Source: Methanobacteriota archaeon (lineage in GTDB: Archaea; Thermoplasmatota; Poseidoniia; Poseidoniales; Thalassarchaeaceae). Taken from it: 21,981 nt of DNA. The DNA lies in NCBI GenBank assembly GCA_002725475.1, contig PBPH01000053.1, positions 1-21,981 on the forward strand. The letters run 5' to 3'. The first letter of the stretch is position 1. The number at the start of each line of letters is the position of its first letter. This document shows positions 14,339-21,981 of this stretch, one piece after another. The notes beneath the pieces were generated by a model. That model was given only the letters and a program-made list of their open reading frames with translations, had not been told where the DNA came from and did not search any database. The translations under genes and the position numbers were made by a program.

Positions 14339-15751
14339 TCAACTTCCTGATAACAGATTCTCAACATTCTCGATATCTTTAACCTTGGAAAATAGCATCA
14401 ATCGGTCACCTTCTTTCAAAAACAATTCTGGTGTCGCCCTAATCATGCTATCAGAACCACTTTCTGCTGCTCTTTGAACAAATGCAACACGGCAAATATT
14501 TGCTTCTAATTTCTTGATTTGGCGGCCGATCATTTTGTTTCCTGGACCAATATTTGCAGACATGCCAACCAATTCTGGAACACTAGCAAGAAGGTGGTAG
14601 TTTCCTTCAACTCTACTATGTACTTGTCTCAAAATATAGTTAATTGCAATTCTCCTACGACTAACTGCATAAGAATCACCAATTCTTTTAGCAACTTGAG
14701 CCATCTGGCTATCGTCTAATACCATCCCTGTTCTTTCAACACCTAATTCTGCAGCTTGTAATGAAACTGCGATATTCGTCTGATCGTCCTTTAGTGCTGC
14801 AATTGAAATGTCATGATTTTCAACATCTAATTCTTGCAACAAATCAGAATCTAGAGGGTCGCCATGTATAGAATCAAGTAAATCGGTATCACCGTAGTCA
14901 CTACCAGCTAGCGCGTTTGCTTCCTCCAAACTCTCACTAATCACAGTAACCCTACAACCTTCTTCAAGATAAGAACGAGCTATTTGCCTACCCAATCTTG
15001 TGGCACCGAAAATCAAAACTCTAGGTGATTCTGGATATGGGGGTGGATTATGACCTGTAGCCTTTAAAATTCTCCTAAAAGTATGCTTACCTATAGTTGC
15101 AAATGCAAGTAGGGAATTTTCTTTAATTACAGTACTTTCAGATGGAATTTTACTACCTTCTCCAGATTCCTTAATGCCAAAAATCCTTGGTAGCCCATCA
15201 ACCTTATCCTCGGCTTCCAATGTAGTATGGTTGATTAATTGGTCTGCTGATGGCTGTACTTCTACTACTGCAACCCATGCGTCATTACCCAATGAAAGTA
15301 CTTCATTCATTCCTGACCCTTTCAAACCCGCCTTCAAATCCTTGATGACTATTAGATCTGAACACACCGGATGATTAACACCAGTCCACCTTACTAGTGA
15401 CTCTTCATCTTCTTTAGAAACAATTTTTGCGTCATGAATTCTAGCAATAGTCATCAAATCATTACCATTAATTTTCGAAGTTTCAAAAATATCTCTTGCG
15501 AGAGAGCACGAAAGCAAATTTATTTCATCCCTTTGAGTAGCAGCAATGAAAACTTCTGCACGTTCAATCTCTGCTTCTATCAAGTCTTCCCTAATTGTAG
15601 CATCGCCCTGCACAACTAGGACATCCAAAGCCTGTGCTTCTTTAATCGCTAATGGGTCAGTATCGATTAGAACTACGTCCCTACCTTCACTACGTAAAGC
15701 CTTAGCAACTCCACGGCCGACCTCGCCAGCCCCGCCAATTACTATCCTCAT
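14339..15751 (-). CDS. trkA: TrkA, regulatory subunit of Trk potassium uptake
   Basis: TrkA is the cytoplasmic ring-forming subunit that binds NAD(H) or adenine nucleotides and controls TrkH. The protein has two RCK halves: an N-terminal Rossmann motif MRIVIGGAGEVGRGVA with the acidic VLIDTDP strand end, and a second motif IFGATRLGRQIARSYLE about halfway along. Each half is followed by a TrkA-C-like region, including the final FLKEGDRLMLF segment. I place the start at the ATG at 15751 (470 residues), because MRIVIGG is the usual TrkA beginning and AAGGGTG lies upstream. An in-frame ATG at 15787 would add 12 residues (MCFPERLPKGAS) without similarity to the family. It follows the transglutaminase-like gene by 49 bases and may share its transcript. 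Confidence 0.94.
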   Translation of the reverse strand: MRIVIGGAGEVGRGVAKALRSEGRDVVLIDTDPLAIKEAQALDVLVVQGDATIREDLIEAEIERAEVFIAATQRDEINLLSCSLARDIFETSKINGNDLMTIARIHDAKIVSKEDEESLVRWTGVNHPVCSDLIVIKDLKAGLKGSGMNEVLSLGNDAWVAVVEVQPSADQLINHTTLEAEDKVDGLPRIFGIKESGEGSKIPSESTVIKENSLLAFATIGKHTFRRILKATGHNPPPYPESPRVLIFGATRLGRQIARSYLEEGCRVTVISESLEEANALAGSDYGDTDLLDSIHGDPLDSDLLQELDVENHDISIAALKDDQTNIAVSLQAAELGVERTGMVLDDSQMAQVAKRIGDSYAVSRRRIAINYILRQVHSRVEGNYHLLASVPELVGMSANIGPGNKMIGRQIKKLEANICRVAFVQRAAESGSDSMIRATPELFLKEGDRLMLFSKVKDIENVENLLSGS

Positions 15752-15800
15752 GGAAGCACCCTTGGGCAATCTTTCGGGAAAGCACATTGCATTTGAGCCT

Positions 15801-17363
15801 TCACTCTCCTATTTTGTATGGAACTTTATATGTCCCACCCGTGTTTTCAGGACCAACAATAGTATCCCAAGATTCTAACCAATTATACTGAAATGCGTTT
15901 ATGGACATCACTTTATAGAATTCTTCAGGTGCAATTCCATTAGGGCTTTCTGGTTCTAAGAATTCGGAAAATGCAGTAGGTGTATGTAGCAACCACTTGT
16001 TATTGACAACATCGACCGAACCTTCTAAGTAGCAACTATCTAGGTTTATTCCATTAGAATTACACCAATCTACACTGTATGGTATTAGAATTACAGACCA
16101 TGCGTGAGCTTCCCAAATCTCATGATTCATTGAAGTTAATGCTCCAAATTCATACCATGTGGCAATATTTCTAGTCCTCAATAGGCTCATCCATGCGTTT
16201 GACTGTTCATCACAATCACCCATTCCTTGTGCTAAACAAGTTGGGCCACTCCTAGGTGGATAAGGGGCACCCTGACCATATTGAACTGTATCTCTAACAT
16301 AGATGAAAGCAGCATGTGAAAATGCATAGATGTTGTCTTGCTGGCTAGTGGGAAGACTCGCCATTATATTGTCTGCAGTTGAGACCACCAGTGGATGATC
16401 GCCATCTATTGCCCAATTTTCATATGACCCCCCGTCGTTCCTATCGTACCATTGATGCTGCTCCCCAATATATGATGTCGTTGAACCTATCCAACCTGGC
16501 CTGTATAAATCATCAAAGGTTCCAGAATTATCGATATCCATGCCAATAGATTGGCCCGCTATTGTTGTAGAAATTGTGTCTCCCTTTGTCCATGTGTATG
16601 AGTACGATTCAATTTCATAAACAACAATCAGAGATGCGGCAGAATTAGCAGGTATATTGCCTTTCCAAATTAAACACCTCACATATTCACACTGCTCATC
16701 ACCAGGGCCATTGAATGGCCAATGAACAGTGGAAAAACCATCACCAGTATCTAATGCAGAATTAGGACCAAGGAATTCTTCTTGATTTACTGGAACATCA
16801 ATATTTGAAAAAGTAGAGCCGACTTCCATGGATTTCACCCATTGGAGACTAAGAGCCATGTCAAAATTACCCCCTCGATCAAAAGCAACAGGTTCCACCC
16901 CCCTGTTCGTACGCTGTATTGGAATTGGTAAACGATAGACAAAAGATCTTTCACCTTCATCGAAATTTTCTATTTCTATTGTTCTCTGTAGTGTATATTG
17001 AGTAGCAACTGGATATTCATGAGCTGGTCCAATTTTATCCCATAAATCATCCATCCAAATACTAAGTTGTTTGTTTAAATGCTCTTGTGCTGGCGTAAAC
17101 AGAAAGACAAATGCAATGACAAGTACTAGAACAAAATTACGAATTTGTTTTCCAGATTTTTTCTTCTCCCTCCTCTGTCTCGCAATTTTTGCTCGGCGCC
17201 TAGGATCAACTCCATACTGTACCGCTGGAGTAGAAATTGGGTGCATGCCTGATGGGGAAATTCGATTAGCCATTCCAACTGAACCGCTAACTATTCTGCC
17301 ACAACCTTGGCAGATGCTACTACGCGGATTAGAGGGCGCCATACAATATGGGCATCTCGACAT
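15801..17363 (-). CDS. Zinc-ribbon, membrane-anchored transglutaminase-like protein
   Basis: This 520-residue protein combines three parts. The N-terminus is a zinc ribbon (C4, C7, C18, C21: CPYC...CQGC). A basic linker (RRRAKIARQRREKKK) leads to one transmembrane helix (about 73-92). The rest is a large domain, presumably outside the cell, with a transglutaminase-like catalytic triad: C384 in MGDCDEQSNAW, H420 in WEAHAWSVI and D451 in GSVDVVNNKW. The basic linker puts the zinc ribbon in the cytoplasm by the positive-inside rule. Such domains in prokaryotes act as proteases or cross-linking enzymes; which one applies here is unknown. Further cysteines (C225/C230, C434/C444) could form disulfides. 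Start ATG has no clear ribosome site and may be leaderless. It lies between a seven-helix protein and trkA on the same strand. Confidence 0.8.
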   Translation of the reverse strand: MSRCPYCMAPSNPRSSICQGCGRIVSGSVGMANRISPSGMHPISTPAVQYGVDPRRRAKIARQRREKKKSGKQIRNFVLVLVIAFVFLFTPAQEHLNKQLSIWMDDLWDKIGPAHEYPVATQYTLQRTIEIENFDEGERSFVYRLPIPIQRTNRGVEPVAFDRGGNFDMALSLQWVKSMEVGSTFSNIDVPVNQEEFLGPNSALDTGDGFSTVHWPFNGPGDEQCEYVRCLIWKGNIPANSAASLIVVYEIESYSYTWTKGDTISTTIAGQSIGMDIDNSGTFDDLYRPGWIGSTTSYIGEQHQWYDRNDGGSYENWAIDGDHPLVVSTADNIMASLPTSQQDNIYAFSHAAFIYVRDTVQYGQGAPYPPRSGPTCLAQGMGDCDEQSNAWMSLLRTRNIATWYEFGALTSMNHEIWEAHAWSVILIPYSVDWCNSNGINLDSCYLEGSVDVVNNKWLLHTPTAFSEFLEPESPNGIAPEEFYKVMSINAFQYNWLESWDTIVGPENTGGTYKVPYKIGE

Positions 17364-17434
17364 TATGCCATTGTGTCCAGCGTAGCACCATAACGATTCT
17401 CCAACACGTAAATCAAAATCAACTGGATTGCGAT

Positions 17435-18232
17435 TTATTCTTCTGAGTCGAAAACAAACTCACCAAGTTCTCTATTTTCTTTCTGGATTGCTCTTTTGGT
17501 AGCCTTTCTAAGCGTCCTTTGGTATTCTTGGCGTACAGACGGGATTAATGCTGATGGCAACCACTTTTCTTCTGCTATTGAGAAGCCGTACAAAACTGCA
17601 GGAGGTAAAATTATCAATAAAATTGGCTGGGAAGTTATCCCTAATAATACAACAATAAGAATAAAACTACGGAAAAGGCCTGCTTGCCATAAAACTGACA
17701 ACGGCTTCTTTTCTACAACTGCTGAACCCTGCCAAGAACCAAGTATGGCCTCGAGGGCTGGCATACAGATTGTAATCAATATTCCAACCATAATCATATT
17801 CATATTGAAACCAGAAACAAAACCGGGCCAATTTGGATCTGCCATTCTAATCATCAAATATGATGCTTGAATTGCACCCATTCCTAAACCCATTGTCCAA
17901 CCTGATGTGGGGGGCGCTCGTAGCAACCTAACCCCTTCCCTAGTCAATAAAAAATGGAAAACTAGAGCCTGTAGAAGGCCTAGAAAAACCATCAAACCAA
18001 TTGATTCAATGGGGACTGCTCCCAACTCAGCAACCCATTCAATAAATAGGCCATCAATCAATATTCCACTGAAAGCCCCCAATACTAAACCAAAAGCAAG
18101 ATGTTTGGTTGCATTTGGCATATCGTAAAATCCTGCCATTCGCTGCATTCCTCCACGCCATCCAGCATATACTCCAATCAATCCAATTGCAAGCAATATT
18201 TGGACTTGATACTGTGGTAGGCCAACACCCAT
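17435..18232 (-). CDS. Hypothetical polytopic membrane protein (about seven helices)
   Basis: I do not recognise this family. The 265-residue protein has about seven hydrophobic segments (near residues 8-25, 44-63, 76-97, 110-129, 140-165, and two between about 185 and 222). A charged cytoplasmic tail ends in DSEE. Notable conserved-looking pieces are FGLVLGAFSGILIDGLF, LGLLQALVFHFLL and GWTMGLGMGAIQASY; the glycine-rich helices suggest tight packing. No catalytic motif is evident, so it could be a transporter-like or scaffold protein. ATG at 18232 has GGGGT just upstream. The transglutaminase-like gene starts 71 bases downstream on the same strand, so the two may be functionally linked at the cell envelope. 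Confidence 0.7.
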   Translation of the reverse strand: MGVGLPQYQVQILLAIGLIGVYAGWRGGMQRMAGFYDMPNATKHLAFGLVLGAFSGILIDGLFIEWVAELGAVPIESIGLMVFLGLLQALVFHFLLTREGVRLLRAPPTSGWTMGLGMGAIQASYLMIRMADPNWPGFVSGFNMNMIMVGILITICMPALEAILGSWQGSAVVEKKPLSVLWQAGLFRSFILIVVLLGITSQPILLIILPPAVLYGFSIAEEKWLPSALIPSVRQEYQRTLRKATKRAIQKENRELGEFVFDSEE

Positions 18233-18333
18233 ATACCCCGCGAGCCGTTTTTTGCTGATGTATCCACCGGGTCAACTTTAGTAACTCCGGCGGATTCAAA
18301 CGCAATGCGGGGGACGGCCCGTTTGGTGATACT

Positions 18334-19686
18334 ATGGCACTCGAGGGATTAAAGTCCGGAATCTTTGGTGCTATTGCATCACTAAAAAGCAAGAGGAAAT
18401 TGAACGAAGAAGAACTAAACGAAATGGTTCGTAATATTCGAAGAGCGTTACTTGAAGCGGATTTCAATGTTCGTCAAACTAAGGAGATTGCTGAACGCTT
18501 AGAGTCACGTATGAGGGACGAGGAACCGCGTCCTGGCGTTAATTTACAAACTCACGCTTTGAATATACTTTACACTGAGTTAGTTAGGATGCTGGGCTCA
18601 CCTAGAGAAATAATCCCACACAACCAAACTATTCTCATGGTGGGACTGTATGGACAGGGAAAAACAACCACGACGGCTAAGTTAGCTGAATGGTGGCGAA
18701 AAAAACACAACATGAAAGTCGCTGTGATTGAAGCTGACGTCCATAGGCCCGGCGCATATCAACAGTTGAAACAGTTACTTGCAGAATCACCAGTAGAAGT
18801 ATATGGAGAGCCTGAAGAAACCGATGCATTAACTATCGTCAAAAATGGTTTGGAAGAAGTTGGCGGGGCTGATCTTGTAATTGTTGATACCGCTGGTCGA
18901 GATAGATTGGATCAAGATTTGCAAGATGAATTAGACGCCATACACCGAGTAGCAAATGCAACAGAAAGATTTCTTGTTATTGATGCCCAAGTAGGTCAGG
19001 CTGCCGGTCCAGTTGCAGCATCATTTCACGACTTAGTAGGTGTCACAGGAGTTATCGTTACCAAATTAGATGGTACTGCAAGAGGGGGTGGCGCACTATC
19101 TGCAGTAGCCACTACCGGAGCACCAATTGTTTTCATTGGCGAAGGGGAGAAAATTGCCGATTTAGAGAAATTTGAAGCTGACAGATTCATTTCTAGACTC
19201 CTTGGCATGGGAGATATTAGGGGTTTGATTGACCTTGCACCAGAAGACCTAGATGCGGAAGAAGCAGCTAGAATAGCAGAACGACTGATGTCTGGAAGAT
19301 TTACTCTTAATGATATGTACAAGCAGATGCAAATGATGTCAAAGATTGGGACCGTTGACAAAATTTTATCCCACATGCCAATGGGTTTCTTTGGTGGGAT
19401 GGGTAATATGTCAAAGAAGCAGAAAGAAGAGATGCAAGAAAATCTTGAACGATTTAGGATCATTATGGATAGTATGACTGCCCACGAAAAAAATGAACCA
19501 ACTATCCTCAAGCAAGAGAGAATCAGGAGAATCGCAAGAGGTTCGGGCACTACCGAAAAAGATGTGAGAGACCTAATTGCACAGTGGAAACGTTCCCGTA
19601 AGATGATGAAAGGAGTAAAGGGCAACAGAAGGCTAAGGAAACAGATGAAGCAAATGATGGGCGACATTGACGATGTGGACATTTGA
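18334..19686 (+). CDS. srp54: Signal recognition particle GTPase SRP54
   Basis: SRP54 binds signal sequences and 7S RNA and delivers ribosomes to the membrane with FtsY, using GTP. The 450-residue protein has an N domain (1-85), a G domain with G1 GLYGQGKT (104-111), G3 DTAGR (185-189) and G4 TKLD (243-246), and a methionine-rich M domain from about 305. The M domain contains the RNA-binding RIRRIARGSG and a basic tail of KQMKQMM type. Length is normal. ATG at 18334 has GGTGA with a four-base spacer. The 101-base gap upstream is shared with the divergent membrane protein and has a TATA-like CTTTAGTA near 18276, only weakly convincing. trmY follows 13 bases after the stop. Confidence 0.97.
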   Translation: MALEGLKSGIFGAIASLKSKRKLNEEELNEMVRNIRRALLEADFNVRQTKEIAERLESRMRDEEPRPGVNLQTHALNILYTELVRMLGSPREIIPHNQTILMVGLYGQGKTTTTAKLAEWWRKKHNMKVAVIEADVHRPGAYQQLKQLLAESPVEVYGEPEETDALTIVKNGLEEVGGADLVIVDTAGRDRLDQDLQDELDAIHRVANATERFLVIDAQVGQAAGPVAASFHDLVGVTGVIVTKLDGTARGGGALSAVATTGAPIVFIGEGEKIADLEKFEADRFISRLLGMGDIRGLIDLAPEDLDAEEAARIAERLMSGRFTLNDMYKQMQMMSKIGTVDKILSHMPMGFFGGMGNMSKKQKEEMQENLERFRIIMDSMTAHEKNEPTILKQERIRRIARGSGTTEKDVRDLIAQWKRSRKMMKGVKGNRRLRKQMKQMMGDIDDVDI

Positions 19687-19699
19687 TTGAGGTGGTAAT

Positions 19700-20311
19700 C
19701 TGAAGCGTAGGTTCGCTATAGTTGGACATAGAGCACCTAGTGTTGGAAAATTAAATCTCAATGACTTGTCTGGCGGAAGTGGTAGAATCGATGTCCTAGT
19801 CAGGGCAATTAATGCAGCCCTTTTCCTATCACATGGAATTAGAAAAGATTCTGAAATAACTATCCACTTGATGGGCAATGATAGGCCAAGAAGAATACGA
19901 TTTGATGGATCCTCAATTTGGGGTTTGCACCCTGATGAAAGGGCCATTGCTGGCCAAGTAAGTAAAGTCTTACAGGAACCATTGCCCGCCCCTGGGATGT
20001 GGGTTGAATTGCATCCCGGAATTTCTCATTCTGGAGGAGATATGATTACAACAATAGAAGAATGGGACAAGCATAATATTACAATGATTAAGCTAGATTC
20101 TGACGCACCTATGATTTCTGATCATTTTGAACACAGGATAGAAAATGATCTGGCATTCTTCCTTTCTGATGATCTGCCATTCACTGATCATGAAATATCA
20201 GCCCTGGATAATTTGGCAATTCCACTTTCCTTAGGAGATAATTGGCTACAAGGACACATTGCAATTGGAATTGTCCACTATCAAATTGATAATGGTTTAA
20301 TCAATAACTAA
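19700..20311 (+). CDS. trmY: tRNA (pseudouridine(54)-N1)-methyltransferase TrmY, CTG start
   Basis: TrmY is the archaeal SPOUT enzyme that methylates N1 of pseudouridine 54 in the tRNA T-loop using S-adenosylmethionine. The body matches the family: SGGSGRIDVLVRAINAALFLSHGIR, GLHPDERAIAG, and the C-terminal LDNLAIPLSLG region, which corresponds to the SPOUT knot. The frame is open from 19691 but contains no ATG, GTG or TTG before TTG at 19766. Starting there would remove the first strand and loop (KRRFAIVGHRAPSVGKLNLNDL), which matches the start of M. jannaschii TrmY. A CTG at 19700 lies four bases after a strong GAGGTGG (19689-19695), the same spacing as srp54. I therefore start it at CTG, giving 203 residues. 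It is closely linked to srp54 and overlaps surE by 15 bases at the 3' end. Confidence 0.88.
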   Translation: MKRRFAIVGHRAPSVGKLNLNDLSGGSGRIDVLVRAINAALFLSHGIRKDSEITIHLMGNDRPRRIRFDGSSIWGLHPDERAIAGQVSKVLQEPLPAPGMWVELHPGISHSGGDMITTIEEWDKHNITMIKLDSDAPMISDHFEHRIENDLAFFLSDDLPFTDHEISALDNLAIPLSLGDNWLQGHIAIGIVHYQIDNGLINN

Positions 20312-21229
20312 CCATGATGGTATTCCTAACTCATTAATTGTGGATTGAAGTACCTCATCTGATATGGAAAGTGGGTGCCCCTGAGGCCAAGTACCTAATG
20401 TTGATACACTTGCCTCACCTATTTTAACTCGATGTGAATCGCCATTTTTTATTTCTTCATCCACGATGTATAATGAACCTAATTTAATTGTCCATTCATT
20501 TTCATTTACTTGAAAAGCATTCATTGCATCCCGATACCACCTACCCCCTAAGTGAGTGGATGAATATTCGCCGCCCCAATTAATTGGAACATTTAGATTT
20601 AAGAAAATATCACCATTGATTATTGAATTCCTCAATAAATTTTCATTATTTACCCCTGAAGATTTAATCTTTGTTCCTTCTGGCCTACCTATATTTTTAG
20701 CTTCAATTGGGATTATCTTGCAAACCCTTCTTACTAATTCTAATGTTGGTTCAACAGCAACAGCAAAATCTTCTGTTCGCTCGACATCAAATGATGCTAG
20801 ACTTGTAGAAATTGCTGGCAAACCACACGTCCCTGCCTGCCTTGCTGCACCAATTGTCCCAGAATGTAGAATATCAACAGACATGTTTGGACCTCTATTA
20901 ATTCCACTTACACATAATGATGGCTTTGGAATCCCGCTTGGAAGCCCCCCTTCTAATGCAACCATCACACAATCTGCCGGATATCCAGAAACATCAAAAA
21001 TATATAATTCAGCATTGCTGCCAACGGAACTATAGATTTTCTCCAAATCATTTCTCCTGCGCAATTTCAATGATTTATGTAAAGTAAGGTGCATGGTTGA
21101 AGCAGATCTTTCTCGGTCAGGGGCGCACACAATTATTGGGTATCCTGCGTCATTTAATCCTCGAATAATTGCATCTATCCCGGGGGCATCTATCCCATCG
21201 TCATTTGTAATCAAAATTGTATGCTTCAT
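20297..21229 (-). CDS. surE: 5'/3'-nucleotidase SurE
   Basis: SurE is a metal-dependent phosphatase acting on nucleoside monophosphates (and short polyphosphate in some species). Visible active-site residues are D10-D11 in TNDDGIDAPG, S42 in RERSASTMHLTL and N111 in SGINRGPN; the HSGTIGAARQA segment (122-132) is also typical. At 310 residues it is somewhat longer than the usual 250-265, with extra length in the second half. The ATG at 21229 overlaps the stop of the upstream EamA transporter gene (ATGA), and GAGGTGA lies upstream, so the two are co-translated. The stop is inside the trmY 3' end. Confidence 0.95.
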   Translation of the reverse strand: MKHTILITNDDGIDAPGIDAIIRGLNDAGYPIIVCAPDRERSASTMHLTLHKSLKLRRRNDLEKIYSSVGSNAELYIFDVSGYPADCVMVALEGGLPSGIPKPSLCVSGINRGPNMSVDILHSGTIGAARQAGTCGLPAISTSLASFDVERTEDFAVAVEPTLELVRRVCKIIPIEAKNIGRPEGTKIKSSGVNNENLLRNSIINGDIFLNLNVPINWGGEYSSTHLGGRWYRDAMNAFQVNENEWTIKLGSLYIVDEEIKNGDSHRVKIGEASVSTLGTWPQGHPLSISDEVLQSTINELGIPSWLVID

Positions 21230-21981
21230 AATTCATTCACCTCTGATTCATTTTGGCCTATAGTCACTAGAATAATGCCCGTAATCAAAAAAGGTCCCCC
21301 CACCCATGTATATATCCCAGGAACTCCAGTCGTACCCAGTAGCCAACCTATTAAAGAACCAAGTAATGGTTCAAATAATACAGATACAGAAATAAAAATT
21401 GGCGGGAACCACCTTAAGACACCGTTAATTCCTGTGTGCCCAATTATCCCAGGAACAAATGCCAAATATGCTATCGCAGGCAACCAAACCATATCACTCC
21501 AACCAAAAACTGATGTTTCAGGAGGAATTAATCCTATATTCCCTCCTTCCAAAATTAAAGAGCTAAATGATAGTAATATCGAAGCGATTAAAGTAACAGG
21601 AAATGCATATATGAAAAGTGGCATCCAACCACGCAGCACCCTTCCTGCAGCCCAATATCCAACTATAGCAACTGCACCAACAAATGCAGCCAAATCGCCA
21701 ATCAAACTCACATCGCTTTCATTGGTCACCCCCAATAATGTAACTCCAACTCCAATAAATCCAATAGTTGCTCCAATTGCCTGTTTAGAATTAATTGCCT
21801 TACCCATCAAATATAGGCCAGTAACTATGACGAGAGGGTGGGCTGTAACAAACAGTAAACTATGAGTCAGAGAGGTATTGTCTAATGACCAAACCCAGCT
21901 ACCAAAATGAATACCAAGACATATACCAGAACCAAATATCGCCCCAATAACCCCTTTGTTTTTTAGTCTAGAAAAAGATTC
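21226..21981 (-). CDS. EamA/DMT-family transporter, N-terminus beyond window
   Basis: The reading frame is open to the window edge, giving the last 251 residues of a drug/metabolite transporter superfamily protein. Hydrophobic helices alternate with short loops. The segments AIFGSGICLGIHFGSWVWSL (ending the preceding helix) and HSLLFVTAHPLVIVTGLYLMGK are typical of the first EamA repeat. A second repeat follows, ending with GGPFLITGIILVTIG. These carriers export or import small metabolites; the substrate cannot be told. An in-frame ATG at 21807 is not the start, because transporter sequence continues upstream of it. The stop overlaps the surE start by four bases. Confidence 0.88.
   Translation of the reverse strand, partial: ESFSRLKNKGVIGAIFGSGICLGIHFGSWVWSLDNTSLTHSLLFVTAHPLVIVTGLYLMGKAINSKQAIGATIGFIGVGVTLLGVTNESDVSLIGDLAAFVGAVAIVGYWAAGRVLRGWMPLFIYAFPVTLIASILLSFSSLILEGGNIGLIPPETSVFGWSDMVWLPAIAYLAFVPGIIGHTGINGVLRWFPPIFISVSVLFEPLLGSLIGWLLGTTGVPGIYTWVGGPFLITGIILVTIGQNESEVNEL

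Noticed and set aside
15546..15878. A plus-strand 110-codon frame across the trkA/transglutaminase junction
   Set aside because: Antisense to two real genes, no ribosome site or domain; shadow frame.
18233..18333. Possible RNA gene or riboswitch in the GC-richer gap before srp54
   Set aside because: Only a four-base-pair CGGG/CCCG stem is visible and no tRNA or known riboswitch pattern; most likely a plain divergent promoter region.
18054..18467. A minus-strand frame spanning the srp54 start and the membrane protein gene
   Set aside because: It overlaps two well-supported genes in other frames and has no recognisable features.
19026..19682. A 218-codon open frame on the minus strand inside srp54
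   Set aside because: It lies wholly antisense to a clear SRP54 gene, has Ser/Ile-rich low-complexity translation and matches no family; it is a shadow frame.
20311..20321. Palindrome ACCAT-G-ATGGT at the trmY stop
   Set aside because: Only five-base arms inside the surE coding sequence, no U-tract; probably chance.
21221..21865. A 214-codon plus-strand frame opposite the EamA transporter
   Set aside because: The minus-strand frame is a convincing transporter open to the window edge; the plus-strand product is Pro/Ile/Asn-rich with no domain.
1..21981. CRISPR arrays, transposases, integrase or att sites, defence operons
   Set aside because: No spaced direct repeats, transposase-like proteins or defence gene clusters are visible; the region is mostly core genes.

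Overview
The window looks like a piece of an archaeal chromosome, most likely a marine planktonic Thermoplasmatota of the Marine Group II/III (Poseidoniales) kind. The domain call rests on several archaeal proteins: TiaS, an archaeal-type glycyl-tRNA synthetase, replication factor C large subunit with a C-terminal PIP box, SRP54, TrmY and an archaeosortase. The group-level call is weaker. It is inferred from the AT-rich sequence, tight packing and gene set, and I could not run a phylogeny. Genes are packed almost end to end, no gap reaches 300 bases, and I see no tRNA, rRNA, CRISPR array, insertion sequence or phage gene.

Left part (1-3650). A minus-strand run reads from a SIS-domain sugar-phosphate isomerase (GmhA-like) through a HAD phosphatase (GmhB-like) to tiaS and a small membrane protein cut by the window edge. 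The two sugar enzymes look like steps of heptose activation, but both lack residues that define the E. coli enzymes. Divergent from them is an archaeosortase, which anchors and processes surface proteins.

Middle (3637-12778). A very large Lhr-type helicase (1764 residues) has a C-terminal region resembling the AlkZ/HTH_42 fold. It is preceded upstream by a dicluster ferredoxin gene. The ferredoxin is divergent from glyS (glycyl-tRNA synthetase), and the shared gap holds overlapping inverted repeats that cover the glyS ribosome binding site. rfcL follows glyS.

Right part (12779-21981). A minus-strand group holds an unknown seven-helix membrane protein, a membrane-anchored zinc-ribbon/transglutaminase-like protein, and trkA-trkH for regulated potassium uptake. 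On the plus strand, srp54 is followed closely by trmY, whose only start preserving the conserved N-terminus is a CTG codon. Finally, surE and a partial EamA-family transporter lie on the minus strand with a 4-base stop/start overlap.

Three convergent gene pairs (artA/lhr, rfcL/trkH, trmY/surE) overlap or abut, so their 3' ends lie within or against the opposing gene. In the artA/lhr case the A-rich codons of the ArtA lysine tail form a U-tract just after the lhr stop. Most of the window is core housekeeping. The points most worth a second look are the CTG start of trmY, the glyS leader structure, the oversized Lhr and the divergent GmhA/GmhB pair. I did not find a new defence or mobile system.
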